Position numbers and translations under genes: made by a program
Part shown: piece by piece, positions 42,434-50,737 of the stretch
Position numbering within the stretch: the first letter of the stretch is position 1
How the letters are laid out: the number at the start of each line of letters is the position of its first letter
The notes under the pieces: generated by a model
The model's input: the letters and a program-made list of their open reading frames with translations, nothing else
Told to the model about the DNA's origin: nothing
Database searches by the model: none
Source of the DNA: Methylobacterium sp. Leaf117
Lineage (GTDB): Bacteria; Pseudomonadota; Alphaproteobacteria; Rhizobiales; Beijerinckiaceae
Length of the DNA: 64,000 bases
Direction: 5' to 3'
NCBI RefSeq assembly: GCF_001422985.1
Contig: NZ_LMNL01000001.1
Location: 505,151-569,150, forward strand

Positions 42434-43230
42434 AGACGGACTGTCCCGGTCGCCGGGTCCTGCCAGCCCGGCGCGCGCAGGAGAGAGGCGAGCGGCCAGC
42501 ATTCGGTCTCACCCGCCCCGGCTTTTCCCGCCCCGGCTTCTCCCGTTTCGCCGCCCAGGATGACATCGCCGGTCCGGTCGATCCGCACGGGCATCCCGGC
42601 AGGGGTCGGCAGGTGGCTGAGATAACGCGCCGCAATCCCGGAGAACCCATCCTCCTCCCAGAGCGAGAAGGTCCGGATCAGGTTCCGGGCGAAGCTCTCC
42701 ACCAGCGCGTTGCGGCTATCGGGTGGGAACCCCTCCTCGTCGAGGGCGGTCGATCCCGGCGTCAAGCCCGGATCGCCGGCACCCGATTTACTCAGGATGA
42801 GCATGGCAGAGAAGACGAGCCAGTCGGGCACGACCTCCTCCGAGCAGGCCTCCGGCCAACCGAGACGACCGCCGCCGAGACGCGCCCCGTCGAAGATCAG
42901 CACATCGGGCCAGCCGAAGGTCAGCGGCATTTCCGGTGGGCCGTGCGCGCCGACTGCGTCGGCCAGGGCCATCATGGCCGCCAGGAAGGCGCGCCGCGCC
43001 GAGGCCAGCGGCTCTTCGGGCACCAGCACCACGGCGACGTCGAGAACATCCGACCGCTCGGCGAGAACCAGAATCCCGGCCGCCTCCGCGCCCTCCCGGC
43101 GCGCAATCGCGCACGCTTCGGCAAAAGCATGGCGGGAGGCCGGCACCACTCGCGCCGTCAGGGACGGAGGCAGAGCGAGATCCGTCGCCGGCCGGAACTT
43201 GAGGGGTGAGGCCGTCGGAGAAGCGATCAT
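42430..43230 (-). CDS. Biotin/lipoate-ligase-like protein in the formate dehydrogenase module
   Basis: This 266-aa protein resembles the biotin/lipoate A/B ligase fold (DUF4444-containing type): FRPATDLALPPSLTARVVPA, GPPEMPLTFGWPDVLIFDGA RL-type core, then LVESFARNLIRTFSLWEEDG and RYLSHLP. I do not see the full lysine-ligase active-site motif, so ligase activity is doubtful; it may bind or transfer another cofactor. It is the first gene of the leftward formate dehydrogenase series, with its promoter in 43231-43537. The C-terminus contains a GAGKAGAGE repeat coded by a 15-nt tandem repeat. Confidence 0.72.
   Translation of the reverse strand: MIASPTASPLKFRPATDLALPPSLTARVVPASRHAFAEACAIARREGAEAAGILVLAERSDVLDVAVVLVPEEPLASARRAFLAAMMALADAVGAHGPPEMPLTFGWPDVLIFDGARLGGGRLGWPEACSEEVVPDWLVFSAMLILSKSGAGDPGLTPGSTALDEEGFPPDSRNALVESFARNLIRTFSLWEEDGFSGIAARYLSHLPTPAGMPVRIDRTGDVILGGETGEAGAGKAGAGETECWPLASLLRAPGWQDPATGTVRL
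42512..42541. repeat. 15-nt direct repeat (two copies) in the ligase-like gene
   Basis: CCCGCCCCGGCTTTT (42512-42526) is followed by CCCGCCCCGGCTTCT (42527-42541), and a decayed third start CCCGTTTCG follows. The frame is kept, giving a 5-residue repeat in a flexible C-terminal loop, a likely slippage hotspot. Confidence 0.8.
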
Positions 43231-43537
43231 GAACGTGAGACCTGACGGGTCGATCCAGGAGGAGGAACCGATCCCGCGTTCGGGCCGGAATGGATGTCGA
43301 ACTTCGGTGACCACATGTGCTGTCGGCGGCCGGGCAACAAGACGGAGAGAAAGGCGCGAGCGCGGCCCGGAAGATCAGCGCGGGACGCAAGGTCCCTGCG
43401 CCCGTGTGTCGGATCGTAGTTTTGAACCGTTTGAGTATATAAGATACGGAGCCGGACGCGAAGGGGCAGTGATGCCGCCCGGTGTCGGTCCGATCCGCTC
43501 CCGCCCGTTCCCGAGCACTTGAATTCAGGGTCTGTTC
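43231..43537. other. Divergent promoter region of the formate dehydrogenase locus
   Basis: About 307 bases lie between the leftward accessory/fdh gene series and the rightward polyferredoxin gene. An AT-rich patch, TTGAGTATATAAGATA (43431-43446), stands out against the GC-rich background and is the likeliest core promoter. I cannot fit a well-spaced -35. No operator is recognised. Confidence 0.5.
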
Positions 43538-45577
43538 TTGTCCGATCGTATCGTGTTCGCCTGCTCCTGCGAAAAGACGATGCCGCTCGATGCCGGCACG
43601 ATCGGGCGGGGCTGTTCAGGCGACGTGAAGACCGCCGACCAGCTCTGCGGCCGTGAACTCGACCGGTTCCGCTCCGCCCTGCAATCCGGGCGACCGGTGA
43701 CGGTCTCGTGCACCCTACAATCGCCGCTGTTCGACGAGGTCGCCTCCGAACTGGGTGCCGACGATCGGGTCTCCTACGCCAAGATCCGCGAGAATGCGGG
43801 CTGGTCCACCGAGGCCGATCAGGCCGGCCCGAAAATGGCGGCCCTCCTCGCCGCCTGCGCCGAGCCCGTGCCGGATGCCGCCACGGTGCCGATCGAGAGC
43901 CAGGGTGTCGCCCTGATCTATGGGCGTAATGCCACCGCGATCGAGGTCGGGCGGCGGCTCGCTGAGCATCTCGACGTCACGGTTCTGCTGAGCCGGCCAG
44001 AGGACGTCGAACCGCCACAGCGCAACGACTTCCCGGTGGTGAAGGGTACCATCGTGGGCGCGAAGGGACGTCTCGGTGCCTTCGATCTGCGCATCGACGA
44101 CTATGCGCTGCCGGCTCCGTCCTCACGTTCGCACCTCGTGTTCGGACCCGGCCGTCATGGAGCGAACTCCACCTGCGACGTCGTCGTCGATGTCGGCGGC
44201 GGCACGGCTCTGTTTCCGGCCCATGAGCTCCGCCTCGGCTACCTGCGGGCCGACCCGCGCGATCGGGCGGCGGTCGAGCGGGTGATCGCCGAGGCGTCGC
44301 ACCTCGTCGGCACCTTCGACAAGACGCGGTTCGTGGATTTCCATGCCGAGCTCTGCGCCCATTCGCGCTCGCGCATCACCGGCTGCACCCGCTGCCTCGA
44401 GGTGTGTCCGACCGGCGCGATCTCGCCGGCGGGCGATACGGTTGCGATCGACCCCTACATCTGTGCCGGCTGCGGCAACTGCGCCTCCGTGTGCCCGACG
44501 GGAGCGGCCGCCTATGCGCTGCCGCCGGCCGACGCGCTCATGCGCCGTCTGCGCACCCTGATGGGGGCCTACCGGGCCGCGGGCGGTCGCGACGCGGTGG
44601 TCCTGTTCCACGACGGCGAGCACGGTGAACCGCTGATCGATGCGCTCGCGCGCCACGGCACTGGACTGCCCGCCGCGATCCTCCCGGTCCGGGTCAACGA
44701 AATCACCCAGCTCGGTCCCGAGGCGTTCGCCGCCCTCTTCGCCTATGGCGCCGCCGGGGTGCGCATCCTCGCCCGTGCCCGCCCCAAGCACGATCTCGAC
44801 AGCCTGCGCCGCGCGGTCGCCCTCGGCGACACCCTGGCTCGCGGCCTCGGCTATGGCGGCGAGGGCGGAGACCCTGTCGTCTCGCTGATCGAGACTGACG
44901 ACCCCGACGCCCTGGGTGAGGCCCTGGCGGTTCGGATTGCCGGCGTGTCGGCGCAGGCGCCCTCACGCTTCATGCCGGTGGGCGGAAAGCGCGAGGTGCT
45001 GCGCTTCGCTTTCAACGAAATGCATGCAGCGGCCCCCGCGCCGGTGGCGCGGATCGATCTGGCCGCGGGCGCGCCGTTCGGCGGCCTGCATTTCCGCACC
45101 GACGATTGCACCCTCTGCCTCGCCTGCGTCGGCGCCTGTCCCACCCACGCCCTGTCCGACAGCGCCGACCGCCCGTTCCTCGGATTCGAGGAGAGCCTGT
45201 GCGTCCAGTGCGGCTTGTGCGCCAACACCTGCCCGGAAAACGTGATCGATCTCCGGCCGGGCGTCGATTTCGAGGCTTGGAAGGCGCCGCGCCGGGTGGT
45301 CAAGGAGGAGGAGCCCTTCGCTTGCATCACCTGCGCCAAGCCGTTCGGGACCCGCAGCACCATCGAGCGGGTGGTGGAGAAGCTGCGCGACCGCCACTGG
45401 ATGTTCCGGGGCGAAGCCGGCGAGGCACGCGTCCAGGCGCTGATGATGTGCGAGGATTGTCGCGTCGAGGTCGCGGTCAACCAGGGCTTCGATCCGCATG
45501 CCGGACCGGAACGCGACCGTCCGCGCACCACCGAGGACTACCTGCGCGAGCGCGCCGCCCGGGGTGGGGCGATCTAG
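43538..45577 (+). CDS. HdrA-like polyferredoxin (4Fe-4S protein, 679 aa)
   Basis: This large soluble iron-sulfur protein has an N-terminal CSC pair (VFACSCEKTM), a first ferredoxin block (CTRCLEVCPTG, CAGCGNCASVCPTG, about residues 280-330), and a second (CTLCLACVGACPTHAL, CVQCGLCANTCPEN, about 520-565). Near the C-terminus are two more Cys pairs (FACITCAKPFGT, MMCEDCRVEV). The middle VVLFHDGEHGEPLIDALARH part resembles the MvhD/HdrA-linked delta domain. It probably shuttles electrons in the cytoplasm, perhaps for FDH maturation. It lacks an obvious FAD motif, so it is not a full HdrA. The start is TTG 43538 with AGGG upstream; GTG 43553 is the alternative. Confidence 0.8.
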   Translation: MSDRIVFACSCEKTMPLDAGTIGRGCSGDVKTADQLCGRELDRFRSALQSGRPVTVSCTLQSPLFDEVASELGADDRVSYAKIRENAGWSTEADQAGPKMAALLAACAEPVPDAATVPIESQGVALIYGRNATAIEVGRRLAEHLDVTVLLSRPEDVEPPQRNDFPVVKGTIVGAKGRLGAFDLRIDDYALPAPSSRSHLVFGPGRHGANSTCDVVVDVGGGTALFPAHELRLGYLRADPRDRAAVERVIAEASHLVGTFDKTRFVDFHAELCAHSRSRITGCTRCLEVCPTGAISPAGDTVAIDPYICAGCGNCASVCPTGAAAYALPPADALMRRLRTLMGAYRAAGGRDAVVLFHDGEHGEPLIDALARHGTGLPAAILPVRVNEITQLGPEAFAALFAYGAAGVRILARARPKHDLDSLRRAVALGDTLARGLGYGGEGGDPVVSLIETDDPDALGEALAVRIAGVSAQAPSRFMPVGGKREVLRFAFNEMHAAAPAPVARIDLAAGAPFGGLHFRTDDCTLCLACVGACPTHALSDSADRPFLGFEESLCVQCGLCANTCPENVIDLRPGVDFEAWKAPRRVVKEEEPFACITCAKPFGTRSTIERVVEKLRDRHWMFRGEAGEARVQALMMCEDCRVEVAVNQGFDPHAGPERDRPRTTEDYLRERAARGGAI

Positions 45578-45589
45578 GCCCGTCATCGG

Positions 45590-46090
45590 ATGCAGGTACG
45601 GCGCTGGCGCAGCATGGACACGGGCGACCTCGCGCCGGTGGTGGCCCTGGCCGACCGGTTGTTTCCCGACCATCCCGAGGACGCCGTGCATTTCGGCGAA
45701 CGGCTCGCCCGGGGCACCGATTTGTGCCTGTCCTTGTGCGATCGCGAAACGGGAATCGCCGGCTACGCGATCGCCTATCCCTGGCCGCTCGGGTCGATTC
45801 CGGCTCTCAACCGGCCGCTCGCGACCCTGGATAAGCCGAACAGCGTCTACCTGCATGATCTCGGCATCGCGCCCGCCGCGGCGAAGAACGGTCACGCCCG
45901 GACGGGCGCGGCGATGGTGGGCGAGCGGGCTCGCGCACGGGGATACGCCCGCCTCGCCCTGGTGGCGGTGAACCGGTCGGTGCGGTTCTGGGAGGCCCTC
46001 GGCTTCGCGGTCCGGGCGCCTGGGGCCACCTCCGCCGCCAAGCTCGCGGATTACGGCGCGGAGGCCCGCTACATGGTCAAGGACCTGTGA
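45590..46090 (+). CDS. GNAT family N-acetyltransferase
   Basis: This 166-aa GNAT-fold protein has VYLHDLGIAPAAAKNGHART where the acetyl-CoA-binding loop is expected, followed by AAMVGERARARGYARLALVA and VNRSVRFWEALGFAV, the usual beta5-alpha4 end. The R/Q-x-x-G-x-A loop is modified (KNGHA), so acetyl-CoA binding should be checked. It lies 12 nt after the polyferredoxin gene, probably co-transcribed. The substrate is unknown. Confidence 0.83.
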   Translation: MQVRRWRSMDTGDLAPVVALADRLFPDHPEDAVHFGERLARGTDLCLSLCDRETGIAGYAIAYPWPLGSIPALNRPLATLDKPNSVYLHDLGIAPAAAKNGHARTGAAMVGERARARGYARLALVAVNRSVRFWEALGFAVRAPGATSAAKLADYGAEARYMVKDL

Positions 46091-46097
46091 CGCCGGC

Positions 46098-47447
46098 TCA
46101 CCGGATGGCGGTGGCGCTCTCCAGGAATTTCACCAGGGCCTCCCGGTCTTCGGCCCGGGTGATCGTCTGCTCCGGCATGCGCGTGCCCGGCGTGTAGCTT
46201 GCGGGGCCGACCTCGAAGAGCCGGCCGATGGTCCGGGCATCCCAGACGATATCCATACCCTTCAGCGCCTCCGAGTAGCGGTAGCCCGGCGCCGTCGCGA
46301 TCCGGCGCCCCATGATACCGGCGAGGGTCGGCCCGGCGCGCGGGCCGTCCTCGGGCGTCAGGGTGTGGCAAGCGACACAGGCGCGAAACACCTCCGCCCC
46401 GCGGTCGTCGTGATAGGCCGCGAGCGCGTCGGCCGGACGCGGCATCGCCAGGGGCCCGATCGGCGCGCCGGTCTCGGCGTTCCAGCGCCGGATCAGGCGA
46501 TCGCCGCCGCCGGTGAGGAGTTCCCGTCCGTCCGGCCGCCAGGCGAGGGACCAGACCGGAAGTCCCGGTCCAACGAGGCGATGCAGGATCGTGCCCCGGC
46601 TCCGGTCGATCACCGCGACGGCACCGCCGGCCGTGGCGGCGGCGATTCGGCTCCCGTCGGGGGAGGGCGCCAGGGCGATCACCGGGTTCGGGCCGACATC
46701 GACGGCCGCGCGCGTGCGCCCATCCGGCCGCAGCAGGCGCACGACGGCGTCCCCGCCCGCAACCGCGATCTCCCCGTCCGGCGTCACCGCGAGGGCGTTC
46801 AGGATGCTCGGCAGAGTGAGCACGATCGGCACGCCCCGCGGGTCGTCGGCCCGGGGCCAGATCCGCAGCGTGGTGTCGTAGCCGGCCGACACCGTTCGTC
46901 CATCGGCCAGGAAACCGACCGCGTTGACGTTGCCCTGATGGCCTGCGAGCACGCGCGCCGGGCCGCCGGTCAGGGGGCGGATGCGGACCGTGCCGTCCCA
47001 CGAGGCCGAGGCCAGTTGGCTGCCGTCGGGTGAGAGCGCGAGCGCCGCGACCGGTCCGGCATGCTCGGAAAAGACACGCTCCGGCTCGGGCTGCCCGGCG
47101 CGCCACACAGCGATGCGGCCATCCTCCGACGCCGTGACGAAGCTACCATCGGGGAGGGCGGCGACCGCGTTCACCGCCCCATCGTGGAAGCGTAGCACGG
47201 TGAGGGCCGTGCCGGTGTCGATCGCCCACAGGATGGCGGCCTGATCGAAGCCGCCGGAGATCGCGAGGCCGCCACCCGGCGCCACCGCGAGCGCGCGGAC
47301 GGGGCCGCCATGCCCGCGCATCTGCGCCTCGGCGGGGAAGCCGACCGCCAGGGTTGTCGCCAAGCAGAAGGCGAGTGTCCGAAAAGTCGAAGCGGTTCCC
47401 GCCGTGGCTTTGCCGACAGGCTCCAAAACTTGGCCGATACGCCGCAA
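46098..47447 (-). CDS. WD40 beta-propeller fused to a C-terminal c-type cytochrome
   Basis: This 449-aa exported protein has a signal peptide (TFRTLAFCLATTLAVGFPAEA), at least six WD40-type repeats (for example VRALAVAPGGGLAISGGFDQ, VAALALSPDGSQLASASWDG, VIALAPSPDGSRIAAATAGG), and a class I cytochrome c domain. The heme site is FRACVACHTLTPEDGPRAGP and the axial Met is in PGTRMPEQTI. A periplasmic electron carrier joined to a protein-docking propeller is suggested. No ATG fits; TTG 47447, with GAGGAA 5 nt upstream, gives a normal leader. It converges on the GNAT gene. Confidence 0.88.
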   Translation of the reverse strand: MRRIGQVLEPVGKATAGTASTFRTLAFCLATTLAVGFPAEAQMRGHGGPVRALAVAPGGGLAISGGFDQAAILWAIDTGTALTVLRFHDGAVNAVAALPDGSFVTASEDGRIAVWRAGQPEPERVFSEHAGPVAALALSPDGSQLASASWDGTVRIRPLTGGPARVLAGHQGNVNAVGFLADGRTVSAGYDTTLRIWPRADDPRGVPIVLTLPSILNALAVTPDGEIAVAGGDAVVRLLRPDGRTRAAVDVGPNPVIALAPSPDGSRIAAATAGGAVAVIDRSRGTILHRLVGPGLPVWSLAWRPDGRELLTGGGDRLIRRWNAETGAPIGPLAMPRPADALAAYHDDRGAEVFRACVACHTLTPEDGPRAGPTLAGIMGRRIATAPGYRYSEALKGMDIVWDARTIGRLFEVGPASYTPGTRMPEQTITRAEDREALVKFLESATAIR

Positions 47448-47600
47448 GGCATTCCTCTCGTCACAGACCGGATGTGCGGTGCAGGCAGCAAGCCTAGACG
47501 ATCCGCCCGCAGGATGTCGCGGCGCCCGGGCGGGACCCGGTGACGCGGCAGGCCTGCGAGGTGCTTGATCATCGCCCGGCGATAGCGCATCGCTCGGGAC

Positions 47601-48764
47601 ATGATCGCTCACGCCCGCAGCGCCATCGAGACGGAGGTCGATCCGGCCGCATCGGATCACGGGTCGCCCCCGCACCGGGCCGCCTCCGCGGCCCTGATGC
47701 CGCTTGACGAGGCCGTGCAGCAGCTGACGGCGAACCTAGTCCCGATCCCGCCCGAGGCGGTCCCGCTCGGCGAGTCCCTTGGCGGCATCAGCGCGGCCGA
47801 CCTCGAAGCGCCGCGAGCTTATCCCGCCCAACCGACCGCGCTCCGCGACGGATGGGCTGTGCGCGCCGAGGCGATCGTCGGCGCCTCTCCGTACGCGCCG
47901 ATTCTCGCTCCCCACCCCCTGATCTGGGTCGAGGCCGGCGCCGGGATGCCAGAGGGCCTCGACACGATCCTGTCGCCCGAAGCGATTGAGGGCGACGTCG
48001 TGGTGGCGGATGCCCCGGCCGGTGCAGGTGTCCGCCGGGCGGGTGAGGAGATCGCATCGGGTGCGCGTCTCCTTTCCGTCGGAGACCGGATCACGGCCCT
48101 GAACCGGCTCGCGCTGCAGGCGGCCGGATTCGCGAGCGTAGCCCTGCGCCGGCCCCGCCTGAGCCTGATCGTTGTCCGGTCTGCCGAAGCCGACTCCCTG
48201 TCGCCGCTGCTCGCAACCCTGGCCGACCGGGCGGGTGCCAGCATCGACGCCGTAATCGCAGCCGACACGCCGGAGGCCATCGCCGATGCGCTGCGTCAGC
48301 AGACCGGCGATGCCATCCTGGTTCTCGGCGGCACCGGCTTCGGCCGCCAGGATCACAGCGCGGCCGGCCTGTCCCGCGCGGGGAAGGTCCAGGCCCACGG
48401 CATCGCCCTGAAGCCTGGGGAGACGGCCGGATTCGGCACGGTCGGCGACCGGCCGGTCCTGCTTCTGCCCGGGCGGCCCGACGCGGCACTCGCCGCCTTC
48501 CTGGCGCTTGCCCGGCCGCTGATCGAAGCTCTGTCCGGGGCATCGCCGGACACGCCGGCTGTCCTTCCGACCCTCCGCAAGATCGCTTCGACCATCGGTC
48601 TCAGCGAGGTCGTCTATGCCCGACGCAGGCCCGACGGCTTCCTGCCGCTGGGCAGCAGCGACCTGCCGCTCCACAGCCTGATCCAGGCCGATGCGGCAAT
48701 TCTTGTCGGACCCGAATCCGAAGGCGTTCCGGCCGGCCAATCCCTCACGGGGCTCGCCCTATGA
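47601..48764 (+). CDS. Degenerate MoeA-like molybdopterin molybdotransferase homologue
   Basis: This 387-aa protein has the MoeA layout (ALMPLDEAVQQLTANLVPIP, TALRDGWAVRAEAIVG, VGDRITALNRLALQAAGFAS, LLLPGRPDAALAAFLALARP). Canonical catalytic blocks are altered: the DVPPFDxSxMDGYA loop is only partly present, TGDEL is replaced by VVRSAEAD, and the SGGxSxGxxD loop reads LGGTGFGRQDH. It may be a non-catalytic partner of the MoeA-PBP protein, to which it is coupled by ATGA overlap (48761-48764). It starts a five-gene-long rightward cofactor run. Confidence 0.85.
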   Translation: MIAHARSAIETEVDPAASDHGSPPHRAASAALMPLDEAVQQLTANLVPIPPEAVPLGESLGGISAADLEAPRAYPAQPTALRDGWAVRAEAIVGASPYAPILAPHPLIWVEAGAGMPEGLDTILSPEAIEGDVVVADAPAGAGVRRAGEEIASGARLLSVGDRITALNRLALQAAGFASVALRRPRLSLIVVRSAEADSLSPLLATLADRAGASIDAVIAADTPEAIADALRQQTGDAILVLGGTGFGRQDHSAAGLSRAGKVQAHGIALKPGETAGFGTVGDRPVLLLPGRPDAALAAFLALARPLIEALSGASPDTPAVLPTLRKIASTIGLSEVVYARRRPDGFLPLGSSDLPLHSLIQADAAILVGPESEGVPAGQSLTGLAL

Positions 48765-50737
48765 TGCGGGCGGCGTCCAACGAGGCGTTTCTCGACAGGC
48801 TGGCCAGGGCCGCACGTCAGGAACAATTCCTCACCGTGGTCAGCCGCGAAGAGGCCTTGGAGCGATTCCGGGCTGCCGTACCGCATGCCCCGCTCGGGTC
48901 CGAGACCGTCGCGCTGGGGGAGGCCGTCGGGCGCGTCCTGGCCGCCGACATCGCCTCGCCCATCGACGTGCCCCCCTTCGATCGCGCCTTGGTCGACGGC
49001 TTCGCCGTGCGGGCCTCCGACACCGAAGGGGCCGGCGAAGCCCATCCGCGCCGCCTGTCCCTCAATCGCGAGATCCTGGCTTGCGGCGTGGCGCCGGCCC
49101 TGGCGGTGGCGCCCGGCACGGCCACGCCGATCGCCACCGGCGGCGTTGTTCCCCGCGGCGCCGACGCCGTCGTCATGGTGGAGCAGACCGAGTTCCAGCC
49201 CGACAGCCTCGCGATCGACCTCGCCTTTGCGGCGCGGCCCGGCCAGTTCATCGGCTATGCCGGGGCCGACATGGCCTCGGGCGAGACCGTCCTGCGCCGA
49301 GGTCTGACGGTGACGGCACGCGAGATCGGGATGCTGGCCGCCTGCGGCCTGGCATCGATCGACGTGGTTCGGCGGCCGCGCGTGGCGGTGCTCTCCACCG
49401 GCGACGAATTGGTTCCCCCCGGCCAGCCCCTGCCGCCGGGCGCGATCTACGATTCCAACGGGCCGATCGTCGTCGCGACAATCATCGAGAACGGCGGAGT
49501 GGTGCGCCCGCTCGGAATCGTCCGCGACGACGAGGTCGCTCTGGAAGCGGCGCTGCGCACCGCCATGGCGGACTGCGACGTCGTGGTCCTGTCGGGCGGC
49601 ACCTCCAAGGGCGCCGGCGACGTCTCGCACCGCATCCTCCAGCGTCTCGGCGAACCCGGCATCCTCGTCCATGGGGTGGCGCTGAAGCCCGGCAAGCCGC
49701 TCTGCCTCGCGGTGGCGGAGGGCACCCCGATCGTGGTGCTTCCGGGCTTCCCGACTTCGGCGATGTTCACCTTCCACGACTTCGTGGTGCCGCTGGTGCG
49801 TGCCATGGCGGGGCTGCCCCCGCGCGAAGAGGCCAGCGTGGCGGCAATCCTGCCCCAGCGCGTCGCCTCCGAGCGCGGACGCACCGAATTCGTCATGACC
49901 GCGTTGTCCGAAACCGAGGCCGGCCTGCGCGCCCTGCCGCTGCCGAAGGGGTCCGGCTCGGTGACAGCCTTCTCCCAGGCGGACGGATTCTTCGCCATTC
50001 CCGCCGCCCGCTCCGGCCTGGAAGCCGGCGAGGCCGTCACAATCACGCGTCTCGGCGCCGGCATCCGCCCGCCCGACCTCACCATCATCGGCAGCCATTG
50101 CGTCGGCCTCGACCGGGTCGTCGGCCGGCTCGCCGCGGGCGGCTATCGGGCTCGTACCCTGTGGGTCGGCTCCGCCGGTGGTCTCGCCGCCCTCGGCCGG
50201 GGCGAATGCGACCTCGCGGCGATGCACCTCCTCGACCCCGAGTCCGGCACCTACAACCGGCCCTTCCTGGGGCCGGGCATGATCCTGGCCGAGGGCTGGG
50301 GGCGCCTGCAGGGCGTGGTCTTCCGGCCCGGTCATCCCCTGTTCGCGGACCGCTCGGCCGCCGAGGCCGTGGCGGCGGCGCTGGCCGAGCCCGAGATGGT
50401 CATGGTCAACCGCAACACGGGGTCCGGGACGCGGGCCCTGGTCGAGGGACTTCTGGCGGGCGCCCGGCCACCGGGCTTCTGGAACCAGCCGCGCTCACAC
50501 AACGCCGTCGCGGCGGCGGTGGCGCAGGGACGAGCCGATTGGGGCGTCGCCATCACGACGGTCGCCCGGGCCTACGGCCTCGGTTTCCTGCCGCTGGCCG
50601 ACGAGCGCTATGATTTTGCCTACCGGGCCGAGCACGCCGCCCGGCCGGCCTTGGCCGCCTTCCTGGCCTGTCTCCGCGAGCCTGAGACGCGGGCCCTCCT
50701 CAGCGAGGCCGGGTTCTCGCCCGCGGAACCCGCGTGA
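48761..50737 (+). CDS. MoeA fused to a periplasmic-binding-protein-like domain
   Basis: This 658-aa fusion has an N-terminal MoeA with intact motifs: DVPPFDRALVDGFAVRASD, VAVLSTGDELVPPGQPLPPG, VVLSGGTSKGAGDVSHRIL and VLPGFPTSAMFTFHDFVVP. From about residue 430 a PBP-like (ModA/LysR-substrate) domain follows: LTIIGSHCVGLDRVVGRLAA, GPGMILAEGWGRLQGVVFRP, MVNRNTGSGTRALVEGLLAG. MoeA inserts molybdate or tungstate into adenylylated molybdopterin; the extra domain may sense or present the oxyanion. It is coupled to its neighbours on both sides (ATGA, GTGA). Confidence 0.92.
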   Translation: MMRAASNEAFLDRLARAARQEQFLTVVSREEALERFRAAVPHAPLGSETVALGEAVGRVLAADIASPIDVPPFDRALVDGFAVRASDTEGAGEAHPRRLSLNREILACGVAPALAVAPGTATPIATGGVVPRGADAVVMVEQTEFQPDSLAIDLAFAARPGQFIGYAGADMASGETVLRRGLTVTAREIGMLAACGLASIDVVRRPRVAVLSTGDELVPPGQPLPPGAIYDSNGPIVVATIIENGGVVRPLGIVRDDEVALEAALRTAMADCDVVVLSGGTSKGAGDVSHRILQRLGEPGILVHGVALKPGKPLCLAVAEGTPIVVLPGFPTSAMFTFHDFVVPLVRAMAGLPPREEASVAAILPQRVASERGRTEFVMTALSETEAGLRALPLPKGSGSVTAFSQADGFFAIPAARSGLEAGEAVTITRLGAGIRPPDLTIIGSHCVGLDRVVGRLAAGGYRARTLWVGSAGGLAALGRGECDLAAMHLLDPESGTYNRPFLGPGMILAEGWGRLQGVVFRPGHPLFADRSAAEAVAAALAEPEMVMVNRNTGSGTRALVEGLLAGARPPGFWNQPRSHNAVAAAVAQGRADWGVAITTVARAYGLGFLPLADERYDFAYRAEHAARPALAAFLACLREPETRALLSEAGFSPAEPA

